Source of the DNA: Halobellus rufus
GTDB lineage: Archaea > Halobacteriota > Halobacteria > Halobacteriales > Haloferacaceae
Length of the DNA stretch: 64,000 bases
Assembly (NCBI RefSeq): GCF_000739575.1
Contig: NZ_BBJO01000014.1
Coordinates: 62,001 to 126,000 of the forward strand
Direction: 5' to 3'
Position 1 is the first letter of the stretch; every line of letters begins with the position of its first letter. The notes under the pieces were generated by a model, which saw nothing but the letters and a program-made list of their open reading frames with translations, made no database searches and had not been told where the DNA came from. The translations under genes and the position numbers were made by a program. Below, piece after piece: positions 8,192 through 16,897 of the stretch.

Positions 8192-8890
8192 ATGGTCCCC
8201 TTGGAGATGGGCTGGCGGCACCTGTTGTTCGAGAACTGGCCGGTCGATCCGGACCTGCTCGACGCGCACCTCCCGGCCGCGTTGGAGCCAGACCAGTTCG
8301 ACGGCTCGGCGTGGCTCTCCGTGATCCCGTTCACGAACGTCGACGTCAGACCGAAGGGACTCCCTCACCGCCTCGGCGTTCGACTCCCCGAGATCAACGT
8401 CCGAACGTACGTCACCCGCGACGGCGTCCCCAGCGTCTACTTCTTCAGTCTGGACGCCCAAGGGGTCGCGAGCGTCGTCGGCGCGCGGCTGTTTCAGCAC
8501 CTGCCGTACTACTACGCGCGGATCTCGCTCACCGGCGCGGACGGCAGCGTCGACTTCAGCAGTCGCCGCCGTCACCCCGGGGCGCGGCCCGCGCGCTACG
8601 AGGCCACCTACGGACCGACCGGCGAACCGTTCGAGGCACCCGCAGACCCCCTCGCGGCGTTCCTCGTCGAGCGGTACCGGTTCTACACCGAATCGCCCGC
8701 CGGCGACCTCCGGTACACCGACGTGAGCCACCATCCGTGGACGCTGTACCCGGCCGAGGCGAGCGTCGAGACCGACACGTTGCTGTCGGCCGACGGGTTC
8801 GATCGACCCGAGGAGGAGCCCGTGTACTTCTACAGCCCGGGGCTCGACGTCGTCGCCTCGCGGAGCAAACGGGCAGCCGAGGAGGTGTGA
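8192..8890 (+). CDS. DUF2071 (YqjF-like) family protein
   Basis: A 232-residue soluble protein of the DUF2071 family, recognised from the opening GWRHLLFENWPVDPDLLDAHLPAALEPD, the segment PHRLGVRLPEINVRTYV, and the late SHHPWTLYPAEA. The family adopts an acetoacetate-decarboxylase-like fold and has no assigned reaction. It is followed after one base by the DCC protein gene, so the two form an operon. The pair is often seen together with cofactor or membrane-redox genes, but its link with denitrification here is only positional: no copy of the palindrome precedes it. Confidence 0.85.
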   Translation: MVPLEMGWRHLLFENWPVDPDLLDAHLPAALEPDQFDGSAWLSVIPFTNVDVRPKGLPHRLGVRLPEINVRTYVTRDGVPSVYFFSLDAQGVASVVGARLFQHLPYYYARISLTGADGSVDFSSRRRHPGARPARYEATYGPTGEPFEAPADPLAAFLVERYRFYTESPAGDLRYTDVSHHPWTLYPAEASVETDTLLSADGFDRPEEEPVYFYSPGLDVVASRSKRAAEEV

Positions 8891-8891
8891 G

Positions 8892-9314
8892 ATGGCCGAC
8901 AGCGACCCCGATACCTCTGAGCACCCTGTCGTCCTCTTCGACGGCGTCTGTAACCTCTGCAACGGCGTCGTGAGCTTCCTGATCCCGCGCGATCCAGAGG
9001 GTCAGCTCCGGTTCGCGTCGCTGCAGTCGGAGGTCGGCCGCGCGCTCCTCGCGCGCCACCACCTCCCGGCCGACGACCTCGAAACCGTCGTGCTCGTGGA
9101 TGGCGACAGCGCGTACACGAAATCAGACGCGGCGATCCGGATCGCGGAGCTGCTCGGGTGGCCCTACCGGCTTCTCACGGTCGGGTGGGCCGTCCCGCGC
9201 GGCGTACGCGACGGGCTCTACGACCTCGTCGCCGAGAACCGCTACGAGTGGTTCGGACGGAAAGATCAGTGTATGGTCCCCGACGAGGACGTCAGCCACC
9301 GGTTCCTCGATTAG
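8892..9314 (+). CDS. DCC-family thiol-disulfide oxidoreductase (DUF393)
   Basis: A 140-residue protein with the defining DCC motif, LFDGVCNLCNGVVSFL: a CXXC pair at Cys20 and Cys23 after a beta strand, as in thioredoxin-like folds. The rest (FASLQSEVGRALL, then YTKSDAAIRIAELLG, WPYRLL, RYEWFGR) matches DUF393. It probably reduces or forms disulfides, substrate unknown. The ATG starts one base after the stop of the DUF2071 gene, so translation is likely coupled. The 3' end overlaps the convergent cupin gene by 4 nt. Confidence 0.88.
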   Translation: MADSDPDTSEHPVVLFDGVCNLCNGVVSFLIPRDPEGQLRFASLQSEVGRALLARHHLPADDLETVVLVDGDSAYTKSDAAIRIAELLGWPYRLLTVGWAVPRGVRDGLYDLVAENRYEWFGRKDQCMVPDEDVSHRFLD

Positions 9315-9616
9315 TCGTCGGCGCGTCGGGCGAGGACGAGAAGCGCCGTGCTGGGTTCGCGCGCGACCGGAGAGATCTCGCGTTCCCCGGCGAAGCGAGC
9401 GACGTCGCCGACGTCCAAGGAGTGCGTCTCGTCGTCGAGGTCGAGGTCGACCGCGCCGTCGACGACGTAGAACACGATGTCCCTGCCGGGGTGAGTGTGC
9501 GGTGCGATCCGCTCGTCGGCGTCGAGCGAGAGCCGGACGGTCTTGGGTTCCGCCCCCGGAAAGACGGCTGCGTGCGGGTCGCCTTCGAGCGCCGAGAGGG
9601 ATTCGACGGTAGCCAT
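9311..9616 (-). CDS. Cupin-domain protein
   Basis: A 101-residue single-domain cupin. The first cupin motif is visible as HTHPGRDIVFYVVDG (His40, His42, with the expected Gly and Pro), followed by LDVGDVARFAGE, the second half of the barrel. The start is the ATG at 9616 (MATVESL). A denitrification palindrome lies 38 nt upstream, with a weak TTAGG element between them. Cupins of this size in nir/nor clusters are thought to bind a metal or sense a small molecule; the role here is not known. It converges with the DCC gene (4-nt overlap). Confidence 0.85.
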   Translation of the reverse strand: MATVESLSALEGDPHAAVFPGAEPKTVRLSLDADERIAPHTHPGRDIVFYVVDGAVDLDLDDETHSLDVGDVARFAGEREISPVAREPSTALLVLARRADD

Positions 9617-9654
9617 AGTCGGACCGAACGCGGCCAGCGTCCTAACCCTCTCGA

Positions 9655-9666
9655 CGAACATATTCG
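9655..9666. promoter_or_regulatory. Denitrification-regulon palindrome, copy 7
   Basis: CGAACATATTCG in the gap between the divergent cupin and SDR genes. It is close to the cupin start (38 nt) and 84 nt upstream of the SDR TATA-like element at 9750-9757, so the cupin is the likelier target. It is the last copy seen and marks the right edge of the regulon. Confidence 0.72.
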
Positions 9667-9779
9667 CACCGTGGTCGTCGGAACGACGCGCCCCACTCGT
9701 CGGCGACCCCCGTTCGAGCCCGGTGACGCCCCACACCCGCGCTGTCAACGCTTTTGTTCCCGCCCCGACATCGACGGGT

Positions 9780-10577
9780 ATGGACCTACACCTGGAGGGC
9801 GACTCGGCGCTCGTGACCGCGTCGAGCAGCGGCCTCGGGAAGGCCTCCGCGCGGGCGCTCGCTGCCGAGGGGGCGAACGTCGTGCTCAATGGACGAGACG
9901 AGGAACGCCTCGAAGCGGCCGTCGCTGAGGTCCGCGAGGACGCGGCCGCCGAGGCGAGAGTCGTCGGCCACGCGGCGGACCTGACCGACGCCGAGGCGGG
10001 CGAGTCGCTCGTCGAGCGGACCGTCGAGGAGTTCGGCGGCCTCGACCACCTCGTCACGTCCGCGGGCGGACCGCCGGCGAAACCCTTCCTCGAAACGACG
10101 GACGAGGAGTGGTACGCGGCGTTCGACGGGCTCGTGATGAGCGTCGTCCGGACCGTCAGGGCCGCCGAACCGCACCTCCGCGAGTCCGACCACGGAACCG
10201 TGGTCACCATCGCGTCGGTGAGCGTCAAGGAGGCCGTCGACGACCTCGTGCTCTCGAACGCCGTTCGGGCTGGCGTCGTCGGACTGGAGAAGACGCTCTC
10301 GAAGGAACTCGCCCCGGAGATCCGTGCGAACGCGGTTCTCCCGGGGACGCACGAGACCCCCCGCGTGGAGGCGCTCGTCGAACAGGGCGTGCGGGCGGGA
10401 GCGTACGACTCCTACGAGTCGGGGCTCGCGGATTGGGCCGGCGAGATCCCCGTCGGTCGGATCGGCGACCCGATGGAGTTGGGACGGACGGTCGCCTTCC
10501 TCTCGTCGCCGCAGTCGGCGTACATCTCGGGCACGGCGATCCCTATCGACGGCGGCGAGAGCGCGTCGAATCTATGA
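9780..10577 (+). CDS. Atypical short-chain dehydrogenase/reductase without the catalytic Tyr
   Basis: A 265-residue SDR fold protein: nucleotide-binding glycine motif TASSSGLGKASARALA (about residues 13-28), VVLNGRDEERL, a TSAGGPPAKPF segment in place of NNAG, and a C-terminal ISGTAIPIDGGES. The usual YxxxK is absent: the aligned stretch reads SVSVKEAVDDLVLSNAVRAGVVGLEKTL, with Leu in place of Tyr and Arg in place of Lys. This subgroup is known from other genomes but its reaction is unclear, so it may be a reductase with a different proton donor. A CTTTTGT element at 9750-9757 is 27 nt before the ATG, indicating a leaderless transcript. trkH follows 19 nt downstream. Confidence 0.85.
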   Translation: MDLHLEGDSALVTASSSGLGKASARALAAEGANVVLNGRDEERLEAAVAEVREDAAAEARVVGHAADLTDAEAGESLVERTVEEFGGLDHLVTSAGGPPAKPFLETTDEEWYAAFDGLVMSVVRTVRAAEPHLRESDHGTVVTIASVSVKEAVDDLVLSNAVRAGVVGLEKTLSKELAPEIRANAVLPGTHETPRVEALVEQGVRAGAYDSYESGLADWAGEIPVGRIGDPMELGRTVAFLSSPQSAYISGTAIPIDGGESASNL

Positions 10578-10596
10578 ACACGGGGGCGGGGTTCCG

Positions 10597-12093
10597 ATGA
10601 CGCTCCGGGTCGACTGGCGCGTCAGCGTGGGCCTCGTCGGGACGATCCTCAAGTGGCTCTGGGTCCCGCTCTCGATGCCGCTCGCGGTCGCCCTGTACGA
10701 CGGGACCCCGCTGCTGCCGTTCCTGATCCCGATGGCGGGCACCGCCGCCGTGGGTGCTGGCCTCGAACGGCTCCCGGAGACGCGCGAGCTACGGGCCAGA
10801 GAGGCGTTCCTGATGGTCGCGCTGACGTGGCTGAGCATCGCGCTCGTCGGGACGGTGCCCTTCCTGCTCGCGGGCAACGGCGTACTCGCCGCACCGGTCA
10901 ACGCGCTCTTCGAGAGTATGAGCGGGATCACGACGACCGGCGCGACCGTGATCGTCGACTTCGGGGCGCACTCGCGGGCGATTCACCTGTGGCGCTCGAC
11001 GCTGCAGTGGCTCGGCGGTCTCGGGATTCTCGTCCTCGCGACCGCGCTGCTCTCACAGCTCTCCGTCGGGGGCGCACAGCTGATGGAGACGGAGACGCAG
11101 ACGCAGGACTTCAACAAGCTGACGCCGCGGATCTCCGAGACGGCGGCGGTCCTCTGGAAGCTCTACGTCGGCCTCACGGGCCTGATGATCGTCGTCCTCG
11201 TCGGGCTCCGCCTCGTCGGACTCGCCCCGGAGATGACGGTCTTCGACGCCGTGGCCCACGCCTTCACGGCGGTCTCGACGAGCGGGTTCTCTCCCCGCGG
11301 GGACAGCATCGCGGCCTTCTCCCCGGCGGTCCAGTGGGCGGTGATCCCGTTTATGGCGCTCGGTGCGACCAGCTTTATGCTGCTGTACTTCGTCCTGCAG
11401 GGGGACTTCTCGCGGCTTCGTCAGAGCGACGAGTTCCGGTTCTACCTCACGGTTCTCGGCGTGTTCACCGTCGGCATCGCCGCAGTGCTCCTCACTAGTG
11501 CATCACCGGTGTTCACCGCCGAGGAGACGCTCCGGCACTCGCTGTTTCAGGTCGTCTCGATCGTGACGACGACGGGCTATGCGAGCGTCGACTTCGACCT
11601 CTGGTCGCCGGCGGCGAAGCACCTGCTGTTCGTCGGGATGTTCATCGGGGGGATGGCCGGCAGCACGACCTGCTCGATCAAGGCGCTCCGCTGGCTGGTC
11701 GTGCTGAAGGCGTTCCGTCGGGACCTGTTCGTCGCGACGACGCCGAGCGCGATCCGTCCGGTCCGGCTGAGCGGGCGGGCCGTCGACGAGGAGACGGTCC
11801 GAGACATCTACGCGTACACGCTGGTGAGCCTCGTCTTCTTCATCCTCGGCACCGTGTTCGTCGTCGTCGACGCCTCGCGCGTGCAGGTCGCCGTCACCGA
11901 GTTCGAGGCGATGAGCGCGGTCGCGGCCACGTTCTTCAACGTCGGCCCCGCGTTCGGAATCGCCGGACCGCTCGCCAGCTACGAGCCGTTTCCGACGTCG
12001 ACGAAGCTCGTGATGGTCTTTCTGATGTGGATGGGCCGAATCGAAATCATCCCGGTGCTCGTCCTCTTGACGCCCTCGTTCTGGCGCTCCTAG
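10597..12093 (+). CDS. trkH: TrkH-family potassium uptake protein
   Basis: A 498-residue polytopic protein of the Trk/Ktr potassium transporter family. The characteristic selectivity-filter repeats are seen as MSGITTTGATV, AVSTSGFSPRG, VSIVTTTGYAS and VAATFFNVGPAFG, and the family's basic signature is GGMAGSTTCSIKALR. The ATG at 10597 is chosen because it directly follows the upstream SDR stop and gives the normal length. Potassium uptake is central to the salt-in strategy of haloarchaea. No TrkA-type regulatory subunit is adjacent; it must come from elsewhere in the genome. Confidence 0.93.
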   Translation: MTLRVDWRVSVGLVGTILKWLWVPLSMPLAVALYDGTPLLPFLIPMAGTAAVGAGLERLPETRELRAREAFLMVALTWLSIALVGTVPFLLAGNGVLAAPVNALFESMSGITTTGATVIVDFGAHSRAIHLWRSTLQWLGGLGILVLATALLSQLSVGGAQLMETETQTQDFNKLTPRISETAAVLWKLYVGLTGLMIVVLVGLRLVGLAPEMTVFDAVAHAFTAVSTSGFSPRGDSIAAFSPAVQWAVIPFMALGATSFMLLYFVLQGDFSRLRQSDEFRFYLTVLGVFTVGIAAVLLTSASPVFTAEETLRHSLFQVVSIVTTTGYASVDFDLWSPAAKHLLFVGMFIGGMAGSTTCSIKALRWLVVLKAFRRDLFVATTPSAIRPVRLSGRAVDEETVRDIYAYTLVSLVFFILGTVFVVVDASRVQVAVTEFEAMSAVAATFFNVGPAFGIAGPLASYEPFPTSTKLVMVFLMWMGRIEIIPVLVLLTPSFWRS

Positions 12094-12175
12094 CGTCCGA
12101 CGCCGCACGGTTCCCCCTACCCCGTTTTCGGCGCGAATCGGAACGCACGTAACCGTCCGTCGACGAGCCAGAGAC

Positions 12176-13351
12176 GTGACGGCTTCGACGACGTCGACGA
12201 GCGAGACGGCGCGGTACGCGAGGCGGATGCTCGTGACCGTGTCGCTGGGATGGGCCCTGCTGCAGACCGGTCGGTACCTCCTCTCGCCGCTGCTGCCGAC
12301 GATCATCGTCGACCTCGGCATCACCGAGGCGACCGCCGGCATCGCGCTCGCGGTCTTCCAGGGAACGTACGCGCTCGTCCAGTACCCGAGCGGCGAGTAC
12401 TCCGATCGGTGGAACCGAACGACGCTGATCGTGCCCGGCCTCGCGATATTGGTCGCTGGATTCGCGCTGTTCGGTCTGACGACGGGGCTGGCGATGTTCC
12501 TCGTCGCGGCGACGATCACGGGCGTCGGAAAGGGCCTGTTCGCGATCCCATCGCGCGCCCTGCTTTCGGACCTATTCACGACGAACCGGGGGCGGGCGCT
12601 CGGCATCTACGCCGCCGGGACCGACCTCGGGGGCCTCGTCTCGTCGGGGATCGCGGTGCTCGCGCTCACGTACGCGACCTGGCGGACGCCGTTCTTCCCG
12701 GTCGCGCTCGCTCTCGCGGTCCTCGCCGTCGTCTTCGCGTCGGTGACGCGGGAACCGTACGAGGTCGGGAGCAGGTCGCTGGAACTCCGGAGCACGGTCG
12801 CCCGGTTGGTGCAGAGCGCCAGCCAGCGCGAGACGATCCTCGCGTTCTCGCTGTTCTACTTCATGGTCGGCGGGTTCATCAACTTCGCACCCGCGTATCT
12901 CGCGCAGGCGAAGGGGTTCTCCGACAGTCTGGCCGGACTGACGTTCGCGATCGTGTTCGCCGTCGGCTTCGCGGTGAAACCCACCGCCGGCACGCTCGGG
13001 GATCGGTTCTCGCGCCGGGGGATCGCCGTCTCCGGCCTGTTGATCGCGGCGGCCTCGCTCCTCGCGCTCGTCGCCGCCTCCTCGAACCTCGCGATCTGGG
13101 CGGCGGTCGCGCTACTGGCGCTTGGCTATAAGACGGGGTTCCCGCTCGCCGACGCGATCATCCTGGACGGCGCGCCCGCCGACGGGATGGGTGCAGACCT
13201 CGGAGCCGCGCGGGCGATCTTCCTGAGCGCGAACGCGCTCGGCCCCGCCTACGTGGGGATCGTGGCCACCTACGTCAGCTACGACGTCGCCTTCGGCGGG
13301 TTCGTCGTCTGCCTCGTGGCGGCGGCGGCGCTGCTGTTCAAAAGCCAGTGA
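12176..13351 (+). CDS. Major facilitator superfamily transporter
   Basis: A 391-residue protein with the 12-helix MFS pattern. The cytoplasmic loop 2-3 motif appears as QYPSGEYSDRWNRTTL and its second-half counterpart as KPTAGTLGDRFSRRGI. The start is a GTG at 12176; an in-frame ATG 17 codons later is the alternative. The substrate cannot be inferred from the sequence. It converges with a second MFS gene (18 nt between the stops), which is not a close copy. Confidence 0.85.
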   Translation: MTASTTSTSETARYARRMLVTVSLGWALLQTGRYLLSPLLPTIIVDLGITEATAGIALAVFQGTYALVQYPSGEYSDRWNRTTLIVPGLAILVAGFALFGLTTGLAMFLVAATITGVGKGLFAIPSRALLSDLFTTNRGRALGIYAAGTDLGGLVSSGIAVLALTYATWRTPFFPVALALAVLAVVFASVTREPYEVGSRSLELRSTVARLVQSASQRETILAFSLFYFMVGGFINFAPAYLAQAKGFSDSLAGLTFAIVFAVGFAVKPTAGTLGDRFSRRGIAVSGLLIAAASLLALVAASSNLAIWAAVALLALGYKTGFPLADAIILDGAPADGMGADLGAARAIFLSANALGPAYVGIVATYVSYDVAFGGFVVCLVAAAALLFKSQ

Positions 13352-13369
13352 CTCGGGTTCTCGGTCCGC

Positions 13370-14608
13370 TCACAGCGTCGCCGGTTCCGGGGCGCGCCAC
13401 GCCAGTACGAGACCCGTAACCGCGAGCAGCCCGACGAAGAGGAACGCGATATCGAACCCCGCGCTGTCGACGATCGCGCCGCCGACGATCGGCGAGAGGA
13501 ACGCGCCCGCCAGCCCGACGCTGGTCTGAAACGCGACCGCGGTGGCCGCGACGTGGGGGTCGACGACCTCGCGGACGTACGTGAACGAGAGCCCGAGCGT
13601 GAGTTGGATCGCGAAGCCCGAAAGCAGCAGCGCGCCGATCAACAGCCAGATCGAGCTCAGGTGCGTGAACCCCAACACCAGCGGCGCGGCGACGGCGAAC
13701 GAACCGACGAGGACCGGTTGTCTGCGACCGCCGAACACCCGGTCGGAGAGGAGCCCGCTGCTGATCCGCGCGAGGACGCCGACGGCCGGAAAGATCGCCA
13801 CGAGTCCGCCGCTCACCGCGAGTGAGAGCCCCACTTCTCGGGTCAGATACGTGGAGCCCCAACTGTTGACGAACAGATACAGCGCGTAACTGAGGAACCC
13901 GAGCGCGCCGACGAGCCAGACGGTCCCGTTCCCGAGGACCGACGCGAAGGCGCTCACCGAGGGCGCGTCGCTGCGGGCGGAACCGAGGCCGCGGCTCGCC
14001 GGTAGGAAGACCAGCAGCCCGAGGAGCGCGACGCCGGTGAACGCGAGGAAGATGGCCGGCCAGCCGAACCGGGCCGCGATGAGCGGGCCCGTCCCCTGAC
14101 CGATCGCGAAGCCGACGGGGCCGCTCGCGGTGAAGATGCCGACGGCCGTCGCGCGGTGCTCGGCGCTCACGGCGCGGCTGACGATGTCGATGCCGGCGTT
14201 CCAGACGACGACGTACGCGACGCCGCCGACGGCCCGCGAGGCGATCACCGACCAGTAGTTCCCCTGCCGACCGGCGATCCAGCCCCACACGCCCGCGACG
14301 AACAGCGCCAGCACGGCGAGGGCCATCGCTCGTCGGGTGTCCGTGCGGTCCAACACCGCTCCAACCGGGAGGCTCGCGACGACCGCCGTGCCGAACATGA
14401 TGCTGACGAGGAGGCCGGCGACCGACGAACTGACGCCCAGCGACTCCTGGATGATCGGCGTGACGCTCGCGGGGACGATCTCGTAGGCGGCCAGTCCCGC
14501 GGACATCAGGCTCGCTCCGGCGACGAGACCGACCGTCCGCCAGTCGGTCCCGTCTCTCCGAGACGAATCAGGTCCGTTCTGTCCGCCGCTTTCTGATCCG
14601 GTACTCAT
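13370..14608 (-). CDS. Major facilitator superfamily transporter
   Basis: A 412-residue MFS protein with a Ser/Gly-rich hydrophilic N-terminus of about 30 residues before the first helix. Motif A is seen as LPVGAVLDRTDTRRAM and the repeat in the second half as RISSGLLSDRVFGGRRQP. The ATG at 14608 (MSTGSES) is preferred to a GTG at 14647. Its substrate is unknown; the sequence is most like nitrate/cyanate-type or general drug MFS carriers, but that is weak. The 90 nt between it and the JAMM gene show no feature. Confidence 0.85.
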   Translation of the reverse strand: MSTGSESGGQNGPDSSRRDGTDWRTVGLVAGASLMSAGLAAYEIVPASVTPIIQESLGVSSSVAGLLVSIMFGTAVVASLPVGAVLDRTDTRRAMALAVLALFVAGVWGWIAGRQGNYWSVIASRAVGGVAYVVVWNAGIDIVSRAVSAEHRATAVGIFTASGPVGFAIGQGTGPLIAARFGWPAIFLAFTGVALLGLLVFLPASRGLGSARSDAPSVSAFASVLGNGTVWLVGALGFLSYALYLFVNSWGSTYLTREVGLSLAVSGGLVAIFPAVGVLARISSGLLSDRVFGGRRQPVLVGSFAVAAPLVLGFTHLSSIWLLIGALLLSGFAIQLTLGLSFTYVREVVDPHVAATAVAFQTSVGLAGAFLSPIVGGAIVDSAGFDIAFLFVGLLAVTGLVLAWRAPEPATL

Positions 14609-14698
14609 CAATAGCGGAACGTGTTCGCTACCGTCTCTAGAAGCCACCGATCGGTCTGCACAGGGACCGACGGCGGTACGCGTCCCACCGACCGGTCG

Positions 14699-15109
14699 CT
14701 ATCCGTCGATCGCGACGACTTCCTGCTCGAACCGCTCGCCCCGCCAGCGCCACGACCCCACGAACGGACGACCGTCGACCGCGCAGATCACGTACGAGTA
14801 GCCGGTCCACGTCGCACGGTCGGCGTCGACGGCGCTCGGCCGGGGCGGTCCCCGCGGGTGTGTGTGATAGAATCCGACGACGTCGAGTCCGCGGGACTCG
14901 ATCAAGTCGATCCGCTCGAGGAGCGCTTCGGGGTCGAGTTCGTAGCGGCTCTGCGGTCGATCCGCGACGTTCGCTATCGGGTGCGATTCGGACGCGAGGC
15001 TCTCCTCGTCCCCGTGTTCCCCGGCGAGAACGCCGCAGACTTCCTCGGGAGCGCCTTCCTTGGCGCGGTCGACGATCGCGTCGTAGACGCTTCGGCGGAT
15101 CGAGAGCAC
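14699..15109 (-). CDS. JAMM/MPN+ metalloprotease (desampylase-like)
   Basis: A 136-residue JAB1/MPN/Mov34 zinc protease. The JAMM signature is complete: Glu in PEEVCGVLAG (residues 22-23), His82-X-His84 in GFYHTHPRG, Ser92 and Asp95 with HXH-x10-D spacing. Length and motif match haloarchaeal HvJAMM1-type desampylases, which cut ubiquitin-like SAMP proteins from targets or release them for sulfur transfer. The neighbouring rhodanese gene (same strand, 56 nt upstream) fits a sulfur-relay or SAMP connection. Other JAMM proteins, for example those cleaving sulfur-carrier adducts in cysteine synthesis, are possible. Confidence 0.85.
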   Translation of the reverse strand: MLSIRRSVYDAIVDRAKEGAPEEVCGVLAGEHGDEESLASESHPIANVADRPQSRYELDPEALLERIDLIESRGLDVVGFYHTHPRGPPRPSAVDADRATWTGYSYVICAVDGRPFVGSWRWRGERFEQEVVAIDG

Positions 15110-15165
15110 GGTGAAGCGTCCGCGCCCGAGGACCTAAACGTTCCCGCCGCAGACGCAGTCGCCGC

Positions 15166-15516
15166 TCACTCGTCGTCGGTTTCGAGATCGTAGCTCCACG
15201 CCTGGTACCCGCCCGACATACTCCGGACCGACGCGGACTCGCCGATCGACTCGTAGCTCTCGATGAGTCGGGCCGCCTGGATCGACGACTGCCCGATCGG
15301 ACACGCCACGACGACGTCGTCCGCCCAGTCGATCTCGTCGACGCGGCGCGGCAGCTCGTGCATCGGCACGTTCTCGGCACCGGGGATGTGTCCCTGCGCG
15401 AACTCCACGGGCGAGCGGATGTCGATGATCTGGACGCGCTCGTCGGCGTCGAGCTTCCGTTTTACTTCCTCGGGGGTGATCTCTTCGACGGTCATTTCCG
15501 TGGGGTAGTTACTCAC
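15166..15516 (-). CDS. Rhodanese-like sulfurtransferase
   Basis: A single rhodanese domain of 116 residues. The active-site loop is VVACPIGQSS with Cys72 as the persulfide carrier; the opening CH2A-like strand IIDIRSPVEFAQGHIPGAENVP is standard. It may donate sulfur to SAMP/thiolation pathways, in line with the JAMM gene downstream on the same strand. Transcribed divergently from the DHFR gene. Confidence 0.9.
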   Translation of the reverse strand: MSNYPTEMTVEEITPEEVKRKLDADERVQIIDIRSPVEFAQGHIPGAENVPMHELPRRVDEIDWADDVVVACPIGQSSIQAARLIESYESIGESASVRSMSGGYQAWSYDLETDDE

Positions 15517-15604
15517 GGCACTAACTCATTTCGGAGCGCAGTCGTCCGGATCCCAGCTCGCGGGAGGACCGCAGTTTAGTACCGCGCGACCGTAGTCGAC
15601 GCCG

Positions 15605-16090
15605 ATGGAACTGGTCTCAGTCGCCGCGGTCGCCGAAAACGGCGTGATCGGGCGCGACGGCGAACTCCCCTGGGAGAGCATTCCCGCGGACAAGCGACAG
15701 TACCGCCGGCGCGTCGCCGACGCGCCGGTCGTCCTCGGCCGTCGGACGTTCGAATCGATGCGAGAGGACCTCCCCGGCAGCCACCAGATCGTGCTCAGTC
15801 GGTCCGAACGCACCTTCGACGTCGACACGGCGTTTCACGCCGGGAGCGTCGAGGAAGCGGTCGCTATCGCCGAGTCGCTCGGTGCCGACGTGGTCTACGT
15901 CCTCGGCGGCGCGAAGATCTACGAGCTGTTTCAGCCGCACGTCGATCGGATGATCCTGAGCCGCGTCCCCGGCGCGTACGAGGGCGACGTCCGCTATCCC
16001 GAGTGGGACGAGTCGGCGTGGCGGTTGGCGTCCTCCGAACCGTGGGAGGGCTTCACCCTCGAAGAGTGGGTGCGAGGCGTACCCGTATAA
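15605..16090 (+). CDS. folA: Dihydrofolate reductase
   Basis: A 161-residue DHFR catalysing NADPH-dependent reduction of dihydrofolate. Family motifs are present: [22 protein letters not shown] (with the PW before the substrate-binding helix), [11 protein letters not shown], and [12 protein letters not shown], the glycine pair of the cofactor site. Length equals the haloarchaeal DHFRs characterised from Haloferax. A TTTAGTA element at about 15573 is 32 nt before the ATG, so the transcript is probably leaderless. No thymidylate synthase gene is adjacent. Confidence 0.95.
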   Translation: MELVSVAAVAENGVIGRDGELPWESIPADKRQYRRRVADAPVVLGRRTFESMREDLPGSHQIVLSRSERTFDVDTAFHAGSVEEAVAIAESLGADVVYVLGGAKIYELFQPHVDRMILSRVPGAYEGDVRYPEWDESAWRLASSEPWEGFTLEEWVRGVPV

Positions 16091-16313
16091 CGCGGCTTCG
16101 AGACGTGACTCGATAGGTTGCGAACAGTCGGTACGGGTCGCGTGGACCGCCTCGCCGGCAGGCAGTCGCGTCGTCGGTTCCCCCGTCGGCCGTGCCGAAC
16201 AACCGCGTTCCGACGCGGGGCGAGCGTCAGCGCACGCGGGCACTGGCCGCGGGTTGGTATATGAACGTACGTCTCCGCGTCAGGTACATACGAATCGGCG
16301 TCCAAACGCGGGT

Positions 16314-16850
16314 ATGACCCTCGAAACAGCGACGTTCGGCGGCGGGTGTTTCTGGTGTACCGAGGCGGCGATGAAGGAGTTGTCGGGCGTCGAGTCGGTC
16401 ACGTCGGGGTACGCGGGCGGCGAGACCGAGGACCCGACCTATCGAGAGGTCTGCTCGGGATCGACGGGCCACGCCGAGGTCGTTCAAGTCGAGTTCGACC
16501 CCGACCTGATCTCGTACGTCGACTTACTGGAGGTGTTCTTCGCGACGCACGACCCGACGCAGTTGAACCGTCAGGGGCCGGACGTGGGGACGCAGTACCG
16601 CTCGATCGTCCTCTATCACGACGACGAACAGCGGCGAGAGGTCGAGGCGTACGTGGACGCGCTCGACGGGGAGTACGACGACGCGGTCGTCACCGAGATC
16701 GAACCGCTCGATCGGTTCTGGCCCGCCGAGGAGTACCATCAGGACTACTTCGAGAAGAATCCATCAGACGCCTACTGCCGGATGCACGCCGCGCCGAAGG
16801 TCGAGAAGGTCCGCGAGCGGTTCGAGGAACTGGTGCGGACCACCGGGTGA
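16314..16850 (+). CDS. msrA: Peptide-methionine (S)-S-oxide reductase
   Basis: A 178-residue MsrA. The catalytic motif GGCFWCTE (Cys12, Cys15) is at the N-terminus and later blocks STGHAEVVQVEFDP, DPTQLNRQGPDVGTQYRS and EYHQDYFEKNP are all conserved. The ATG at 16314 is chosen because GGGCFWC must lie within the first 15 residues. It repairs oxidised methionine; no MsrB gene is adjacent. The 223-nt gap before it contains only possible TATA elements (TATAT at 16258). Confidence 0.95.
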   Translation: MTLETATFGGGCFWCTEAAMKELSGVESVTSGYAGGETEDPTYREVCSGSTGHAEVVQVEFDPDLISYVDLLEVFFATHDPTQLNRQGPDVGTQYRSIVLYHDDEQRREVEAYVDALDGEYDDAVVTEIEPLDRFWPAEEYHQDYFEKNPSDAYCRMHAAPKVEKVRERFEELVRTTG

Positions 16851-16897
16851 CCGACGCGGGCGAAACTGTTTACCCGCCGCCGCTCGGCCGGGTGCCT

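Noticed and set aside
6623-8962. Long open frame of 779 codons on the minus strand over nirK
   Set aside because: It is antisense to nirK and its neighbours, Arg/Val/Asp-rich, with no motif; a shadow of GC-rich coding DNA.
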